This document shows positions 43,134 to 52,099 of a stretch of 64,000 nucleotides of DNA, piece after piece. This stretch comes from Desulfococcaceae bacterium HSG9 (GTDB taxonomy: Bacteria > Desulfobacterota > Desulfobacteria > Desulfobacterales > JAUCGF01), in contig JAUCGF010000082.1 of the NCBI GenBank assembly GCA_030378005.1, positions 20,707 to 84,706 on the forward strand, in the 5' to 3' direction. The first letter of the stretch is position 1; every line of letters begins with the position of its first letter. The notes below the pieces were generated by a model. It did no database searches, was not told the DNA's origin, and saw only the letters and a program-made list of their open reading frames with translations. Made by a program: the position numbers and the translations under genes.

Positions 43134-43562
43134 GATATTTTGCAAAAGGCGCTCATTCATAATCACTCCCAGTCCGCGCAAAGCATTGGCGGCCACTTCG
43201 AAAGAGGGGCGGAGAACAGCCATGGACACACTGATTTGAATAAGTGCCGGACTTATTCGCTTTATGATTCCAAGCAGTTCCAAGCCAAGATGTCTCAAAA
43301 CTCCTTTTTGGCGTTTCGGTTTTCCGCCGCGTCTTCTTTCAGGTTTCGCCTTGAGGAAAACAGGAGACCGAACTTTCCATCGCAGTCCGGATTTCAATCG
43401 AACAGTGATTTCACGATATCCGATAAAACGACAGGCACATTCAGCACCCCATTGTTTTAATATGTCCAGAAATGCCTCGGCATCCGGAAGCGCGTTAAGC
43501 CAGGCGATAATTTCACGTTCAGCTGTTTCCTGATATTTTTCATATAGATTTTGTTCGTACTC
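43134..43562 (-). pseudogene. N-terminal fragment of a second transposase
   Basis: This minus-strand stretch reads EIIAWLNALPDAEAFLDIL, AECACRFIGYREITVRLKSG, then KPKRQKGVLRHLGLELLGII and ending VIMNERLLQNI. It resembles the N-terminal region of transposases of the ISKra4-like type; the exact family is uncertain. It is cut at the border with the IS701 relic and fused in frame to the L,D-transpeptidase fragment upstream. Confidence 0.5.
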
Positions 43563-43859
43563 CGGGAAGTAGAAACCCTCTGGAATTTGGCCATCGCCTT
43601 GTATCCGTTTTGGTCCTAAATCTCCAGAATAGCCGCTAAATTCGTATATTTTTCTTAATTCCAATTGACGGTTTGAATTCAAAACCCAAACTTCAAGTTT
43701 TCGCTCCATTTTATAGGCAATGATCAGTTCCGGGTGGCGATGCAAAAAATCGCTGCGCTTGATTTTTGCGCTCCTGAACTTTCCATCTACTGATACTGGT
43801 AAAATCAGACTAAGGCCAAGTGTATGTTGCTTATAGGAAAGAATTCGGCCAAGGGCCAA
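43563..43859 (-). pseudogene. N-terminal fragment of an L,D-transpeptidase (YkuD/YafK-like)
   Basis: About 98 residues match the start of a YafK-type murein L,D-transpeptidase: ELIIAYKMERKLEVWVL, then YSGDLGPKRIQGDGQIPEGF. The catalytic HGx and SxGC part is missing because the frame runs straight into a transposase fragment. There is no clear signal peptide in the surviving start, so the true 5' end may also be altered. Confidence 0.65.
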
Positions 43860-43978
43860 ATGGTTATGCTCGTTCCCATTTAATTATTGGCAAGGCAATA
43901 ACAGCGATAATGATTTTGGGAAAATATAAAAATGAAACTGAATACCGAATATTTTGAATCATAAAAATAAGGAAACAA

Positions 43979-44788
43979 TCAGATAACTCCAGGCGGCATG
44001 GACATCACTTTTTCACCGCCGAGAATGTAGCCGCCATCCAAGCGCAAAACTGTGCCGGTCATAAACGGGGCGTCTTTGATAATAAAACGCACCGCTTTGA
44101 CGACATCTTCAATTGCACCGGTGCGTTGAAGTAAGGTGTGATCGATGAGCGCCTGTTGCTGTTGCGGCGTAAGCAATCCCCAACCGCGGGTTTGTTTGGC
44201 ATGGCGGGTTTCAAAAAAACCCAGCATGATTTCATTCACCCGCACTTCCGGCGCACCCATTCGCGCCCATGTTTCGGTTAGGAGAGATACTCCGCGATTA
44301 GCGGCGGAATAGCCTTCATTGAACACCAAACTAGCCGGGCCGGAACGGCCCACCAATCCGGCTATTGATGAAAAATTGATTATGACGCCATCACCGTTAG
44401 CTTTTAAATGGGGTAAAGCCGCTTCTGCCACCCATTGTTTGGCGCGTAACGTAGTCGCCAGTTCCAGATCCCATTGTTCCAGATTATATTTGCCGTGAAC
44501 TACCGGCCAGCCGCCCCGCTCAATATTATTGATCAAAATGTCAAGGCGGCCGAAATGATTTATAACCTTCTGAATAAGCACCGTAATTTTATCTGTTTCA
44601 AGCAGATTGCATTTAATGATTAAATGATCTTGCCCGACAGCGGTAAAATCCCGCCGCATAGCATCCAGAGCTTCGGGCCAGTCAAAGTGAGTCAATGCGG
44701 TTTTAACGCCCTCCTGAGCAAGCGCCAATCCGATGTCTTTACCGATTCCCTTGACAGCACCCAACACCAACGCAACTTTATCTTTCAT
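43979..44788 (-). CDS. SDR family protein with altered active site
   Basis: This 269-residue Rossmann-fold protein of the short-chain dehydrogenase family has the cofactor motif LGAVKGIGKDIG (TGxxxGxG-like with Gly replacing Thr), NNIERGG (NNAG-like) and the catalytic Ser in INFSSIAG. The YxxxK motif reads YSAANRG, so the catalytic Lys is Asn. This suggests loss of the standard oxidoreductase chemistry or a changed role. It starts 6 bp after the lytic transglycosylase gene and is co-transcribed with it. The C-terminus (GTVLRLDGGYILGG) is normal. Confidence 0.85.
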   Translation of the reverse strand: MKDKVALVLGAVKGIGKDIGLALAQEGVKTALTHFDWPEALDAMRRDFTAVGQDHLIIKCNLLETDKITVLIQKVINHFGRLDILINNIERGGWPVVHGKYNLEQWDLELATTLRAKQWVAEAALPHLKANGDGVIINFSSIAGLVGRSGPASLVFNEGYSAANRGVSLLTETWARMGAPEVRVNEIMLGFFETRHAKQTRGWGLLTPQQQQALIDHTLLQRTGAIEDVVKAVRFIIKDAPFMTGTVLRLDGGYILGGEKVMSMPPGVI

Positions 44789-44794
44789 ATAAAA

Positions 44795-45910
44795 TCACTC
44801 GTAACCCTTATTCTGAGAATAAACCACCAGCTTGTCACCAGGATGAATCGGCTTATTCAGATCCAGACGATTCCAAATAAAAAGCACGGGCAGCGGAACG
44901 TTAAAACGCTTGGCAATGGCGGCCAGATTATCACCTTGCCGGACCACATAGACATGCTCCTGAGCTTTTTGGCGTGATTGTGCCAAAAGCGGTTTCAAAC
45001 GCTCAAAAAAACCTTTGGCCGCACCTTTAGGAATCAAAATCTGGTGATTGCCTTTGGCAAGATTGTGTCCCCGAATGGCAGGATTCAAATCTTTAATCAT
45101 TTTAAAGTAAGTCTTGGCGGCCTCCGCAATCAAGCTGACAGGCGTTTTAGAGTCACATTTTATTTCAATCCGATCAAAGGTTAAAGGAGGATAATAATCT
45201 GATTTTTTAAGATAAAAACGGAATCTTCGGGGATCGGATAAAATCAGTTTGGCGGCGATGATTTTAAATAGATAGCGCTGAGTTTCCAGAGAAAGATATA
45301 ATTTAAAATAATTATCCGTTTTTTGGGTTAAAATAGCGGTGCGCAAGCCCTGTTCACCCATGTTAAAGGCGGCGGCGGCCAGGGTCCATGAGTCGAATTG
45401 GGCGTGTAACACTTTTAAATATTTCACGGCCGCACGGGTGGAAGCGAAAATGCTGCGGCGTTCATCCAAATCGCTGTTAATCGTCAGGCCATATTTGCGG
45501 CCTGTGGCCGGCATAAACTGCCAAAAACCCATAGCTCCTTTGACCGAACCGGCATGGGGCCGCAACGCACTTTCAATCACGGTTATATATTTGAGATCAT
45601 CCGGCATCTGATTTTCTTTGAGAGCGCGTGTGATAATCGGCATGTATCGGTTTGCACGTTTTAACCAAAGAATCACCTGAGGGCGATCCCAAAGTGCCAA
45701 TAACAGTTCTTTATCCATACGCTCGCGCACATCACCAATATCTGCCGGAATCGTTTCACCGCAGAAATCAGGAGGCTTGCTAAACCGCAGAGCCGAAATC
45801 AAGGAAGGCAGACGCGCCGTGCGAAGCGACTTTTGCCTTTGGCACCAACCTGAAGCGGTGGCGACGAGAAAGATACCCAGAAATATGATTATTAATTTAA
45901 TACGTAACAT
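44795..45910 (-). CDS. Membrane-bound lytic transglycosylase (SLT-LysM, MltD-like)
   Basis: This 371-residue peptidoglycan-cleaving enzyme has a signal peptide (IIIFLGIFLVATASGWC; the Cys may be lipidated, though the lipobox is imperfect). The SLT domain shows the catalytic Glu in VIESALRPHAGS and the substrate motifs GAMGFWQFMPATG and AAAAFNMGEQG. One LysM domain sits at the C-terminus (YVVRQGDNLAAIAKRFNV; NKPIHPGDKLVVY). The length is shorter than E. coli MltD because only one LysM is present. Role: cell-wall remodelling in the periplasm. Confidence 0.92.
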   Translation of the reverse strand: MLRIKLIIIFLGIFLVATASGWCQRQKSLRTARLPSLISALRFSKPPDFCGETIPADIGDVRERMDKELLLALWDRPQVILWLKRANRYMPIITRALKENQMPDDLKYITVIESALRPHAGSVKGAMGFWQFMPATGRKYGLTINSDLDERRSIFASTRAAVKYLKVLHAQFDSWTLAAAAFNMGEQGLRTAILTQKTDNYFKLYLSLETQRYLFKIIAAKLILSDPRRFRFYLKKSDYYPPLTFDRIEIKCDSKTPVSLIAEAAKTYFKMIKDLNPAIRGHNLAKGNHQILIPKGAAKGFFERLKPLLAQSRQKAQEHVYVVRQGDNLAAIAKRFNVPLPVLFIWNRLDLNKPIHPGDKLVVYSQNKGYE

Positions 45911-46116
45911 TTTTTATATTTTATCCCGGCAGCCACGTCGTCTTGTGGATGCAAATCAAAAGGTAACGAATATTGTTTTGGAGATTCATCCGGACGTATG
46001 ACAGGGTGCTCCGGATTATATGGTCGGGCATAAACATCCGGAACCTCTTCCATCGCACAGACAAAATCCGGGCCCGCTTCAGGAATGATCCATAAAGCGC
46101 TTCCGAAGCCTTTCAA
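45911..46116 (-). pseudogene. IS630-like transposase fragment
   Basis: About 60 residues read LWIIPEAGPDFVCAMEEV, DVYARPYNPEHPVI and DESPKQ. This is the start of the DDE region of IS630-family transposases (pattern M-E-x-V-x-DVY-x-RPY-x-P, then DE-x-x-KQ). The N-terminal helix-turn-helix and the rest of the catalytic domain are missing. Confidence 0.65.
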
Positions 46117-46449
46117 CAGCGCGTGCAGCCATTATGGTATGTTTTACAGAAATTGAGGTATTATTTAGTTCTGACATTTGAATATGACCGGCAAAAGTTA
46201 TTTAAATTCAATCATTTTCTTTAAACTGTGTCAATAAGAAAAGATCGCAAAATACGGGCGAATCGGGGGATGTGATGAAAGCCGCTCATTCCAGGTGCTA
46301 AATTTGGCTACTGACTTAATATGGTACAAAAATTGCCAAGGCTTAAAATCAAGTTCTAAAGCGAGGAAAATCTACGAGGAAATTACAATGGCCAAGCCTT
46401 GATTTTATGCTCTGCGATTTTCAGGCTGTCCCGCCGTATGTTGGCAGCC
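46117..46449. other. Intergenic region without a recognised gene
   Basis: I see no gene in this 333-bp stretch. It contains a 10-bp inverted repeat (taaaatcaag at 46344-46353, complement at 46398-46407) flanking gcgaggaaaatctacgagg. It could be the edge of a lost insertion element, since an IS630 relic lies next to it. Confidence 0.35.
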
Positions 46450-46899
46450 TTAAATTTTGAAACGACAAGCCAACAAATAGCGGTAGCCATAAGCTATCAC
46501 CAATTCTTTGTTTTGATTAATGACTTTGCATTTGATCGAAGCCAAACCTCTGTCCGGCTTGCTTGCGGACTGTTTGAGTTCACACCATCGGGCGTCAATA
46601 CCGAGAACGTCGCCCGGTCTTACGGGATTGAACATTTTAACCTCATGCATGCCGATGCCGCTTAAAACAGCTATATCGCCTTGAGCTTCCACCACTGATC
46701 GGGTGCAGGCGGCCAGTGTATGCAGCGAAGACGCGATCAGGCCGCCGAAGGCTGACTTTTTGGCAGCATCTTCATCCGTATGGAATGCTTGAGGATCGAA
46801 TCGCCAGGCAAATTCAATAATATCGTTTCGCGTGAAAGCCACATCAGCACAGTCTGGTTTTTCACCTTCTGCCAGGTCATCAAAGTATCTTTTCAGCAT
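46450..46899 (-). CDS. MaoC-like hot-dog hydratase (module copy A)
   Basis: This 149-residue hot-dog protein shows the MaoC/R-specific hydratase pattern: FAWRFDPQAFHTDEDAAKKS, in which Asp and His would form the hydration pair, then FGGLIASSLHTLA and VRPGDVL. It probably hydrates an enoyl-CoA or similar thioester. The ATG overlaps the stop of the methyltransferase gene (ATGCTGA), so the two are translationally coupled. A second, broken copy lies at 60456-60925. Confidence 0.85.
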   Translation of the reverse strand: MLKRYFDDLAEGEKPDCADVAFTRNDIIEFAWRFDPQAFHTDEDAAKKSAFGGLIASSLHTLAACTRSVVEAQGDIAVLSGIGMHEVKMFNPVRPGDVLGIDARWCELKQSASKPDRGLASIKCKVINQNKELVIAYGYRYLLACRFKI

Positions 46900-48236
46900 T
46901 TTAATTCGTCGCATTCGTCAGCTATGGGCAAGGAATTCGCCAGCGGTCGGACGGCAATATCGCCTGCCGAATTTATCCATGTCTCATAGCCGGCCCGTTC
47001 AAGAATAGCTGCGGCCCTGTCGAGATAACCTTCATCTTCTATTTGCCGCCACAGCAGGGCATTTATTTTTAAATATTCGTCAGGCGGCATATTATCCCGC
47101 TGAAAATGTAGAAATCCATCTGACCTGCGTTCGCAAATTTCGTGTTCCTGTAGCAATTCGTCTATACGACTGCTGAATTCCGGCCAGAAAGGTCGGTCAG
47201 CGCGAATCGTTCCGGCCAGGTCGGCCAGAAGTATTGCCTCGGGATCGTTTTCACAGATAGTGAGCCAGGGCATGAAAGCTATATGACCGATATTATCCAG
47301 GCTGAAAGCGAATTCACTTGGAAACAGGCCATCTGCACCTTTTTGATAAACAGCATAGCGGGCTTGTATGCCAAGACCGTTGGTCCCGGCGATCAGGATG
47401 CCGTCATCATCAAGAAGCTCTCCGGCCTGCAGCAGCATCGTTTTTCTGATTTCAGGTTGGAAATACAGGAGAACGTTCATACACCGGATGACCTTGGCAG
47501 GCGGCAGTTTGAGTTCTGCGATATCCGATTTGACAAACGTAAGGTTGTCGGTCTCGAAATCCCGAATATGATTATGTATGAGCTTGTTCCCATCCTTTTC
47601 GACAGTTTCGCTCGCTGTACCGTCAGTATCCTGTAGTAAGGGAAAAAGATCCGCAAAAAATTTGTTGAAGCGCTTCCCGGTAGCCTCCGGATCAGCGTAT
47701 AAAGCTCGTCCGCTAAGGTTCATCAACGCCTGGAAATATTGAAACACGCCCTTTTGGTCAAAGCATGCGTAATGCCCGTCTTTATCGTATAAAACAAAAT
47801 CGGCAAAAGAACGGTCAACACCGTAGATTTGCCAGTCCGGAAATTTGCGGGCTGTATCGGCCGCTGTCACAGGTGGAAAACCGCACCCCATATCCACAAA
47901 AATGTGCGGCTCATTTCCGACAGCCATGTTTCGGTTGGAAACATAAACATCGAGTTTGCTGTGGCGGTTCGGTAATGTAATGGGAGGAATCCGTCCTCCC
48001 CATGCGTCTGGCAACATACTTGGGATTGATGCGGACAGCCACCGGATGAGAGCGGGATTGAACTCGGTTACAGAATAACCGGAGCGTTTCATGAGCGCCA
48101 GCATGCGCATGGTAAAGCCCTGTGCGTAAGGCGGCAGTTCGGACAAAGAAACAGCGTTTGCCATCTGCCGGGGCAAGCGCATTCCCAGAAATCGCTCGAC
48201 CAAATCGTCAAAAGATTTTTCTTGCATTGTTTGCAT
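46893..48236 (-). CDS. Large SAM-dependent methyltransferase (module copy A)
   Basis: This 447-residue protein carries a class I methyltransferase core with motif I FVDMGCGFPPV (about 112-122) followed by an acidic motif (YGVDRSFADFVLYD) and a CheR-like later motif (VIRCMNVLLYFQPEIRKTML). The N-terminal ~100 residues and C-terminal ~120 residues are not assigned. No membrane segments are seen. The substrate is unknown. It is flanked by a substrate-binding-protein gene and a MaoC gene and is a close paralogue of 61403-62731. Confidence 0.8.
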   Translation of the reverse strand: MQTMQEKSFDDLVERFLGMRLPRQMANAVSLSELPPYAQGFTMRMLALMKRSGYSVTEFNPALIRWLSASIPSMLPDAWGGRIPPITLPNRHSKLDVYVSNRNMAVGNEPHIFVDMGCGFPPVTAADTARKFPDWQIYGVDRSFADFVLYDKDGHYACFDQKGVFQYFQALMNLSGRALYADPEATGKRFNKFFADLFPLLQDTDGTASETVEKDGNKLIHNHIRDFETDNLTFVKSDIAELKLPPAKVIRCMNVLLYFQPEIRKTMLLQAGELLDDDGILIAGTNGLGIQARYAVYQKGADGLFPSEFAFSLDNIGHIAFMPWLTICENDPEAILLADLAGTIRADRPFWPEFSSRIDELLQEHEICERRSDGFLHFQRDNMPPDEYLKINALLWRQIEDEGYLDRAAAILERAGYETWINSAGDIAVRPLANSLPIADECDELKC

Positions 48237-48265
48237 TTGTCACTTCCTGTCATTCATATTGATTT

Positions 48266-48294
48266 CACCCTGCTTGCAATCGTTCAGCAGGGTG
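48266..48294 (-). other. Intercistronic hairpin between binding protein and methyltransferase
   Basis: A 9-bp stem (caccctgct at 48266-48274, complement at 48286-48294) is conserved in module copy B (50256-50284) and in weaker form in copy C (63742-63767). It has no U-tract. Such hairpins after binding-protein genes commonly protect the upstream mRNA and lower downstream expression. Confidence 0.6.
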
Positions 48295-48314
48295 GGTATA
48301 AATGTCCGAAAACG

Positions 48315-49869
48315 CTATTTATCGATCCAGACATCCGAAAGTAGCAGGATTTCTTCACCCAGCATTGAGTTCGTTATGTTCCTTATGTTTTTATTCGCAA
48401 ATCCATAGTATCTTCGGCCGAAGAGATACAGAAACGGTGCATCGGCATTGACTTTGCGGGCAATCGTACACAAGGTTTCTTCTCTGACTTGCGGATCAAT
48501 GCTCAAGCGCTGTTTAAGCAGGAGTTTGTCCACCTCTTCATTAACGTATCGACTCACATTCCACGGGCTTTTGGAATACATCTGCGCCATAGATAGCGGT
48601 CCCATATCGGAGGCACCCGGGATCACCCAAGATGTGATATCGAATTTTTTACTGAACAATTGCTTCATAATTCCGGGAAAATCCAAAGGGATCGGATTCA
48701 CTTTCACACCGATTTCTTTCATCATCTGCTGCACAATGACACCGGCTTCACGGCCTCGAGGCGTGGCACTGTGAATATATTCCAACTCCACGGGTTTTCC
48801 GTACTCGGCGATCAGAGACCTGGCTTTCTTCAAATCATGGCGCAGATAGCCGGTGTCGTCTCAGTTCAGCGCGTCTCCGAACCAATACTCTGTGTAAGGA
48901 GTGATGTTTTTATAGCTGGCTTTGATGTACTTTTTCTGATCCCATGCGTGGGCCAGGGCCCGGCGCACCCGCACGTCATCCAGTGGCGGTTTGGAGTTGT
49001 TCAGAACCAGAATTCCGGCGCCTCTGAAGTTAAAGACAAAGGTATTAAAGTCAGGATTGCCGGTCAATTTCTTTACATGCGTCGGCCGATCGGTAAATAT
49101 CATGTCGGCCTGTCCCGAAATCAGGGCAGCATAGCGTGATTCATGGTCCGACATGGGACGAATGATGATTTCATCCAGATACGGTTTGCCTTTCCGCCAG
49201 TAACCGGGGTTTTTCGTCACTACGATACGGTCACCGCTCTTCCATTCCTTGAAAACAAACGGACCAGTGCCTACAGGTGCTCGGTTCTGAACCCACAGCC
49301 TTGGGGGACGGAATCAGGGAGGTGAACCAGCTCGGGTTTGTCAGGACGGCGGTAAAAGGCATCCACGCGTGTTTTAAAAGGAATTGCACCTCATAATCGC
49401 CTGTTTTTTCGACCGCCACAATCGGCCGAAAAAGAATCCTATAGCGGTAGCGGTTCTTCGGATCCAGGAGACGCTGCCAGTGTTTGACCACGGCTTCCGC
49501 GTTAAAAGGCGTCCCGTTATGGAATTTTACGCCTTGGCGGAGTTTGACAGTCCATGTCTTCCCATCTTCGGATGACGCAGCCGACAAACCCAAGGCTGGG
49601 ATGAGTTTGCCATCTTTTCCCCGCTCGAACAGTTTCTCCATAACCATATTTCCGATCATCCTTCCGGCACCCATTGCGGATCGAGCCTTGATGGCGTCAA
49701 ATCCCATGGCATCCAGCTCACCGACAAAGCGCAATGTGCCGCCGTATTGCGGTTGCGCTTCTTGCGCCGAAACGATTCCCGGCACGACCGTCATGGCATT
49801 CATTACCAATAAAAGCGCGGTAAACTTAACTGTTTTTATCACATTTGCTCTTTTCCAATTTTGCCTCAT
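48315..49869 (-). pseudogene. Substrate-binding protein (SBP family 5) pseudogene, module copy A
   Basis: The sequence parallels the intact gene at 50491-52059 along its whole length, starting MRQNWKRANVIKTVKF and ending DVWIDK. Two lesions break it. An 8-bp deletion relative to the paralogue, just after IPSPKAV (near 49280-49300), shifts the frame. An in-frame TGA at 48858-48860 (after GDALN) replaces the TGC Cys codon of the paralogue. The signal peptide and Shine-Dalgarno are still present. Confidence 0.9.
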
Positions 49870-50129
49870 GTACGTTTCCTCCTTTTTAATTGTTAATGAT
49901 TATTGATCTTTAACTGCTTTAAAAACCATATAAGCCCCCCGATCTTTTGGAAACCTCGGAGGTATCATAATATCTCTGAAAAAAATTATTCAAGACTGAG
50001 CCTCTTGCAAAAATAAGCTAATCGTCTGAAATCATTAACATCCATAAAAAACTTGTTCAATAAAATCAGTTTGTTAAAATTAATAGGCTGCCGTCTCATT
50101 TATCAACCGATTTCTATCGTGACGCTATG

Positions 50130-50226
50130 CGGACAAAGAAACAGCGTTCGCCATCTGCTGGGGCAAGCGCATTCCCAGAAATCGCTCAACCAGATCGTCA
50201 AAAGATTTTTCCAGCATTGTTTGCAT
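50130..50226 (-). pseudogene. 5' remnant of the methyltransferase gene (module copy B)
   Basis: Reading from an ATG at 50226, about 32 codons match the N-terminus of the two methyltransferases (MQTMLEKSFDDLVERFLGMR), then homology ends abruptly near 50130. The upstream hairpin and RBS region are also conserved, showing that a third copy of the module existed here. Confidence 0.85.
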
Positions 50227-50490
50227 TTGTCACCTCCTGTCATTCATATTGATTTCACCCTGCCGGCAATCGTTCAGCAGGGTGGGTATAAAGGTTTCAA
50301 AACGCTATTAAATAACAGTGACTTAATAAACTCACCCATTTTTCCAGGTCTTACTCTTAATCCTAATCTTGCTCGTGTCGTTCGATTAAGAGCAAGAATT
50401 TAGTCCGGCACTCAATTTTAATATTTTTTAACGCAATTTTCACGTATCAGCCCTGAATTGAGTGCCGGATGAAATGGGGAGGTTATTTAA
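50227..50490. repeat. Intergenic region of module B with hairpins
   Basis: It holds the conserved hairpin at 50256-50284 and a perfect 13-bp inverted repeat (ccggcactcaatt at 50405-50417, complement at 50456-50468) shortly after the binding-protein stop. The latter is a candidate terminator, although no U-tract follows. The stretch 49870-50129 on the other side of the remnant shows no gene. Confidence 0.6.
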
Positions 50491-52059
50491 TCACTGATCC
50501 TTATCTATCCAGATATCGGCAAGCAGTGTGCCTTCTTCTCCCAGCACCGGCGGCGTAATGTTTTTGATATTGTTTTTCGCAAACATATAGTACCTTCGGC
50601 CAAAGAGGTATAAGAAAGGTGTGTCCGCATTGACCTTTCGGGCAATCATACACATAGCATCCGCTCTGACTTCAGGATCAGTGCTCATACGTTGCTTGAC
50701 CAAAAGTCGGTCAACCTCTTCATTGGCGTACCGGCTCACATTCCACGGGCTTTTAGAGTTCAACTGAGCCATTGTCACAGGGCCCATATCGTAGAACCCC
50801 CTGATTGACCACGAGGACATGTCAAACTTTTTACTGAACATTTTCTTTATAATCCCGGGAAAATCAGAAGGAACCGGATTGATTTTCACGCCGATTTTTT
50901 TCATCATCTGCTGTAATATGACAGCCGTTTCACGTCCCCGGCTTGTAGCGCTATGAACATATTCCAACTCCACGGGTTTTCCATATTCGGCGATAAGGGA
51001 TTCAGCTTTTTTCAAATCATGGCCAAGATAGCCGGTTTCAGCGCAGTTCAGCGCATCTCCGAACCAGTGTTCCGCACTGGGTGCGATGTCTTTAAGGCTT
51101 GCTTTGATATATTTTTTCTGATCCCAGGCGTGAGCGATGGCCCGGCGCACACGCACGTCATCCAAGGGCGGTTTGGAGCAATTCATAACAAGGACTATCG
51201 CACCCCGAAAGTTAATAACATATTTAGTAAAATCGGGGTTAGCGGTAAGCTTTTTCACATGCACCTGCCGATCGGTTACCATCATATCGGCCTGTCCCGA
51301 AACCAGGGCCGCATAGCGTGATTGATGGTCCGGTATGGCGCTATAGCTGATTTCATCTAAATACGGTTTGCCTTTCTGCCAGTAATCAGGGTTTTTCGTC
51401 ACTGTAATGCGGTCGCCGCTCTTCCATTCCTTGAAAATGAACGGGCCTGTGCCTACGGGCGCGCGGTTATGGACATCCTCTGCCACGGCCTTGGGTGACG
51501 GAATCGGGGCGGTGAATCCAGACGGGTCTGTCAGGACGGAGATAAAAGGAATCCAGGCGTGTTTCAAAAGGAACCGCACTTCATACTCGCCCGCCTTTTC
51601 AACCGCCGCTATCGGCCGAAAATAAATTCTCTGGCGGTAGCGATTTTTGGGATTCAGGAGACGCTGCCAGTGTTTGACCACGGCATCCGCGTTAAAAGGC
51701 GTTCTGTCATGGAATTTCACACCTTGGCGGAGTTTGACAGTCCATGTCTTCCCATCTTCGGATGATTCTATCGACAAACCCAGAACAGGAATGAGCGTAT
51801 CGTCCTTTCCCCGATTGAAAAGCCTCTCCATAACCAGACTGCCTATCGCCCTTCCGGCACCATAAGAGGATCGGGCCTTGATGGCGTCAAATCCCATGGC
51901 GCCCAGCTCACCGACTAAGCGCAATGCTCCGCCGTATTTCGGCTGCGCCTCTTGCGCCGCAAGAATTCCCGGCACGACCGCCAGGGTGCTCATTACCAAT
52001 AAAAGCGCGGTAAACTTAACTGTTTTTGTCACATTCGCTCTTTTCCAATTTTGCCTCAT
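50491..52059 (-). CDS. Peptide/nickel-type ABC substrate-binding protein (SBP family 5, intact copy B)
   Basis: This 522-residue secreted binding protein has a signal peptide (basic MRQNWKRANVTK, hydrophobic core, ends ILAAQEA). The family marker LRQGVKFHDRTPFNADAVV and the later YAALVSGQADMM and RRAIAHAWDQKKY are clear. It would deliver a ligand (oligopeptide, dipeptide, nickel chelate or similar) to the Dpp/Opp-type transporter encoded at 53950-57991. The gene follows the TetR gene by 40 bp in the same direction. Ligand identity cannot be inferred. Confidence 0.92.
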   Translation of the reverse strand: MRQNWKRANVTKTVKFTALLLVMSTLAVVPGILAAQEAQPKYGGALRLVGELGAMGFDAIKARSSYGAGRAIGSLVMERLFNRGKDDTLIPVLGLSIESSEDGKTWTVKLRQGVKFHDRTPFNADAVVKHWQRLLNPKNRYRQRIYFRPIAAVEKAGEYEVRFLLKHAWIPFISVLTDPSGFTAPIPSPKAVAEDVHNRAPVGTGPFIFKEWKSGDRITVTKNPDYWQKGKPYLDEISYSAIPDHQSRYAALVSGQADMMVTDRQVHVKKLTANPDFTKYVINFRGAIVLVMNCSKPPLDDVRVRRAIAHAWDQKKYIKASLKDIAPSAEHWFGDALNCAETGYLGHDLKKAESLIAEYGKPVELEYVHSATSRGRETAVILQQMMKKIGVKINPVPSDFPGIIKKMFSKKFDMSSWSIRGFYDMGPVTMAQLNSKSPWNVSRYANEEVDRLLVKQRMSTDPEVRADAMCMIARKVNADTPFLYLFGRRYYMFAKNNIKNITPPVLGEEGTLLADIWIDKDQ

Positions 52060-52099
52060 GTACGTTTCCTCCTTTTTAATTGTTAATGATTATTGATCT

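Noticed and set aside
42623..43156. 177-codon minus-strand frame
   Set aside because: The opposite strand reads as an IS701-like transposase with diagnostic motifs, so this frame is a by-product.
41000..43900. Search for a DGR template repeat or reverse transcriptase near the NACHT gene
   Set aside because: No adenine-rich near-copy of the variable region and no RT motif (such as YxDD in an RT context) was found here or elsewhere in the window.
48858..48860. In-frame TGA as a possible selenocysteine codon
   Set aside because: The same gene also has an 8-bp frameshifting deletion relative to its intact paralogue, so simple decay is the better explanation.
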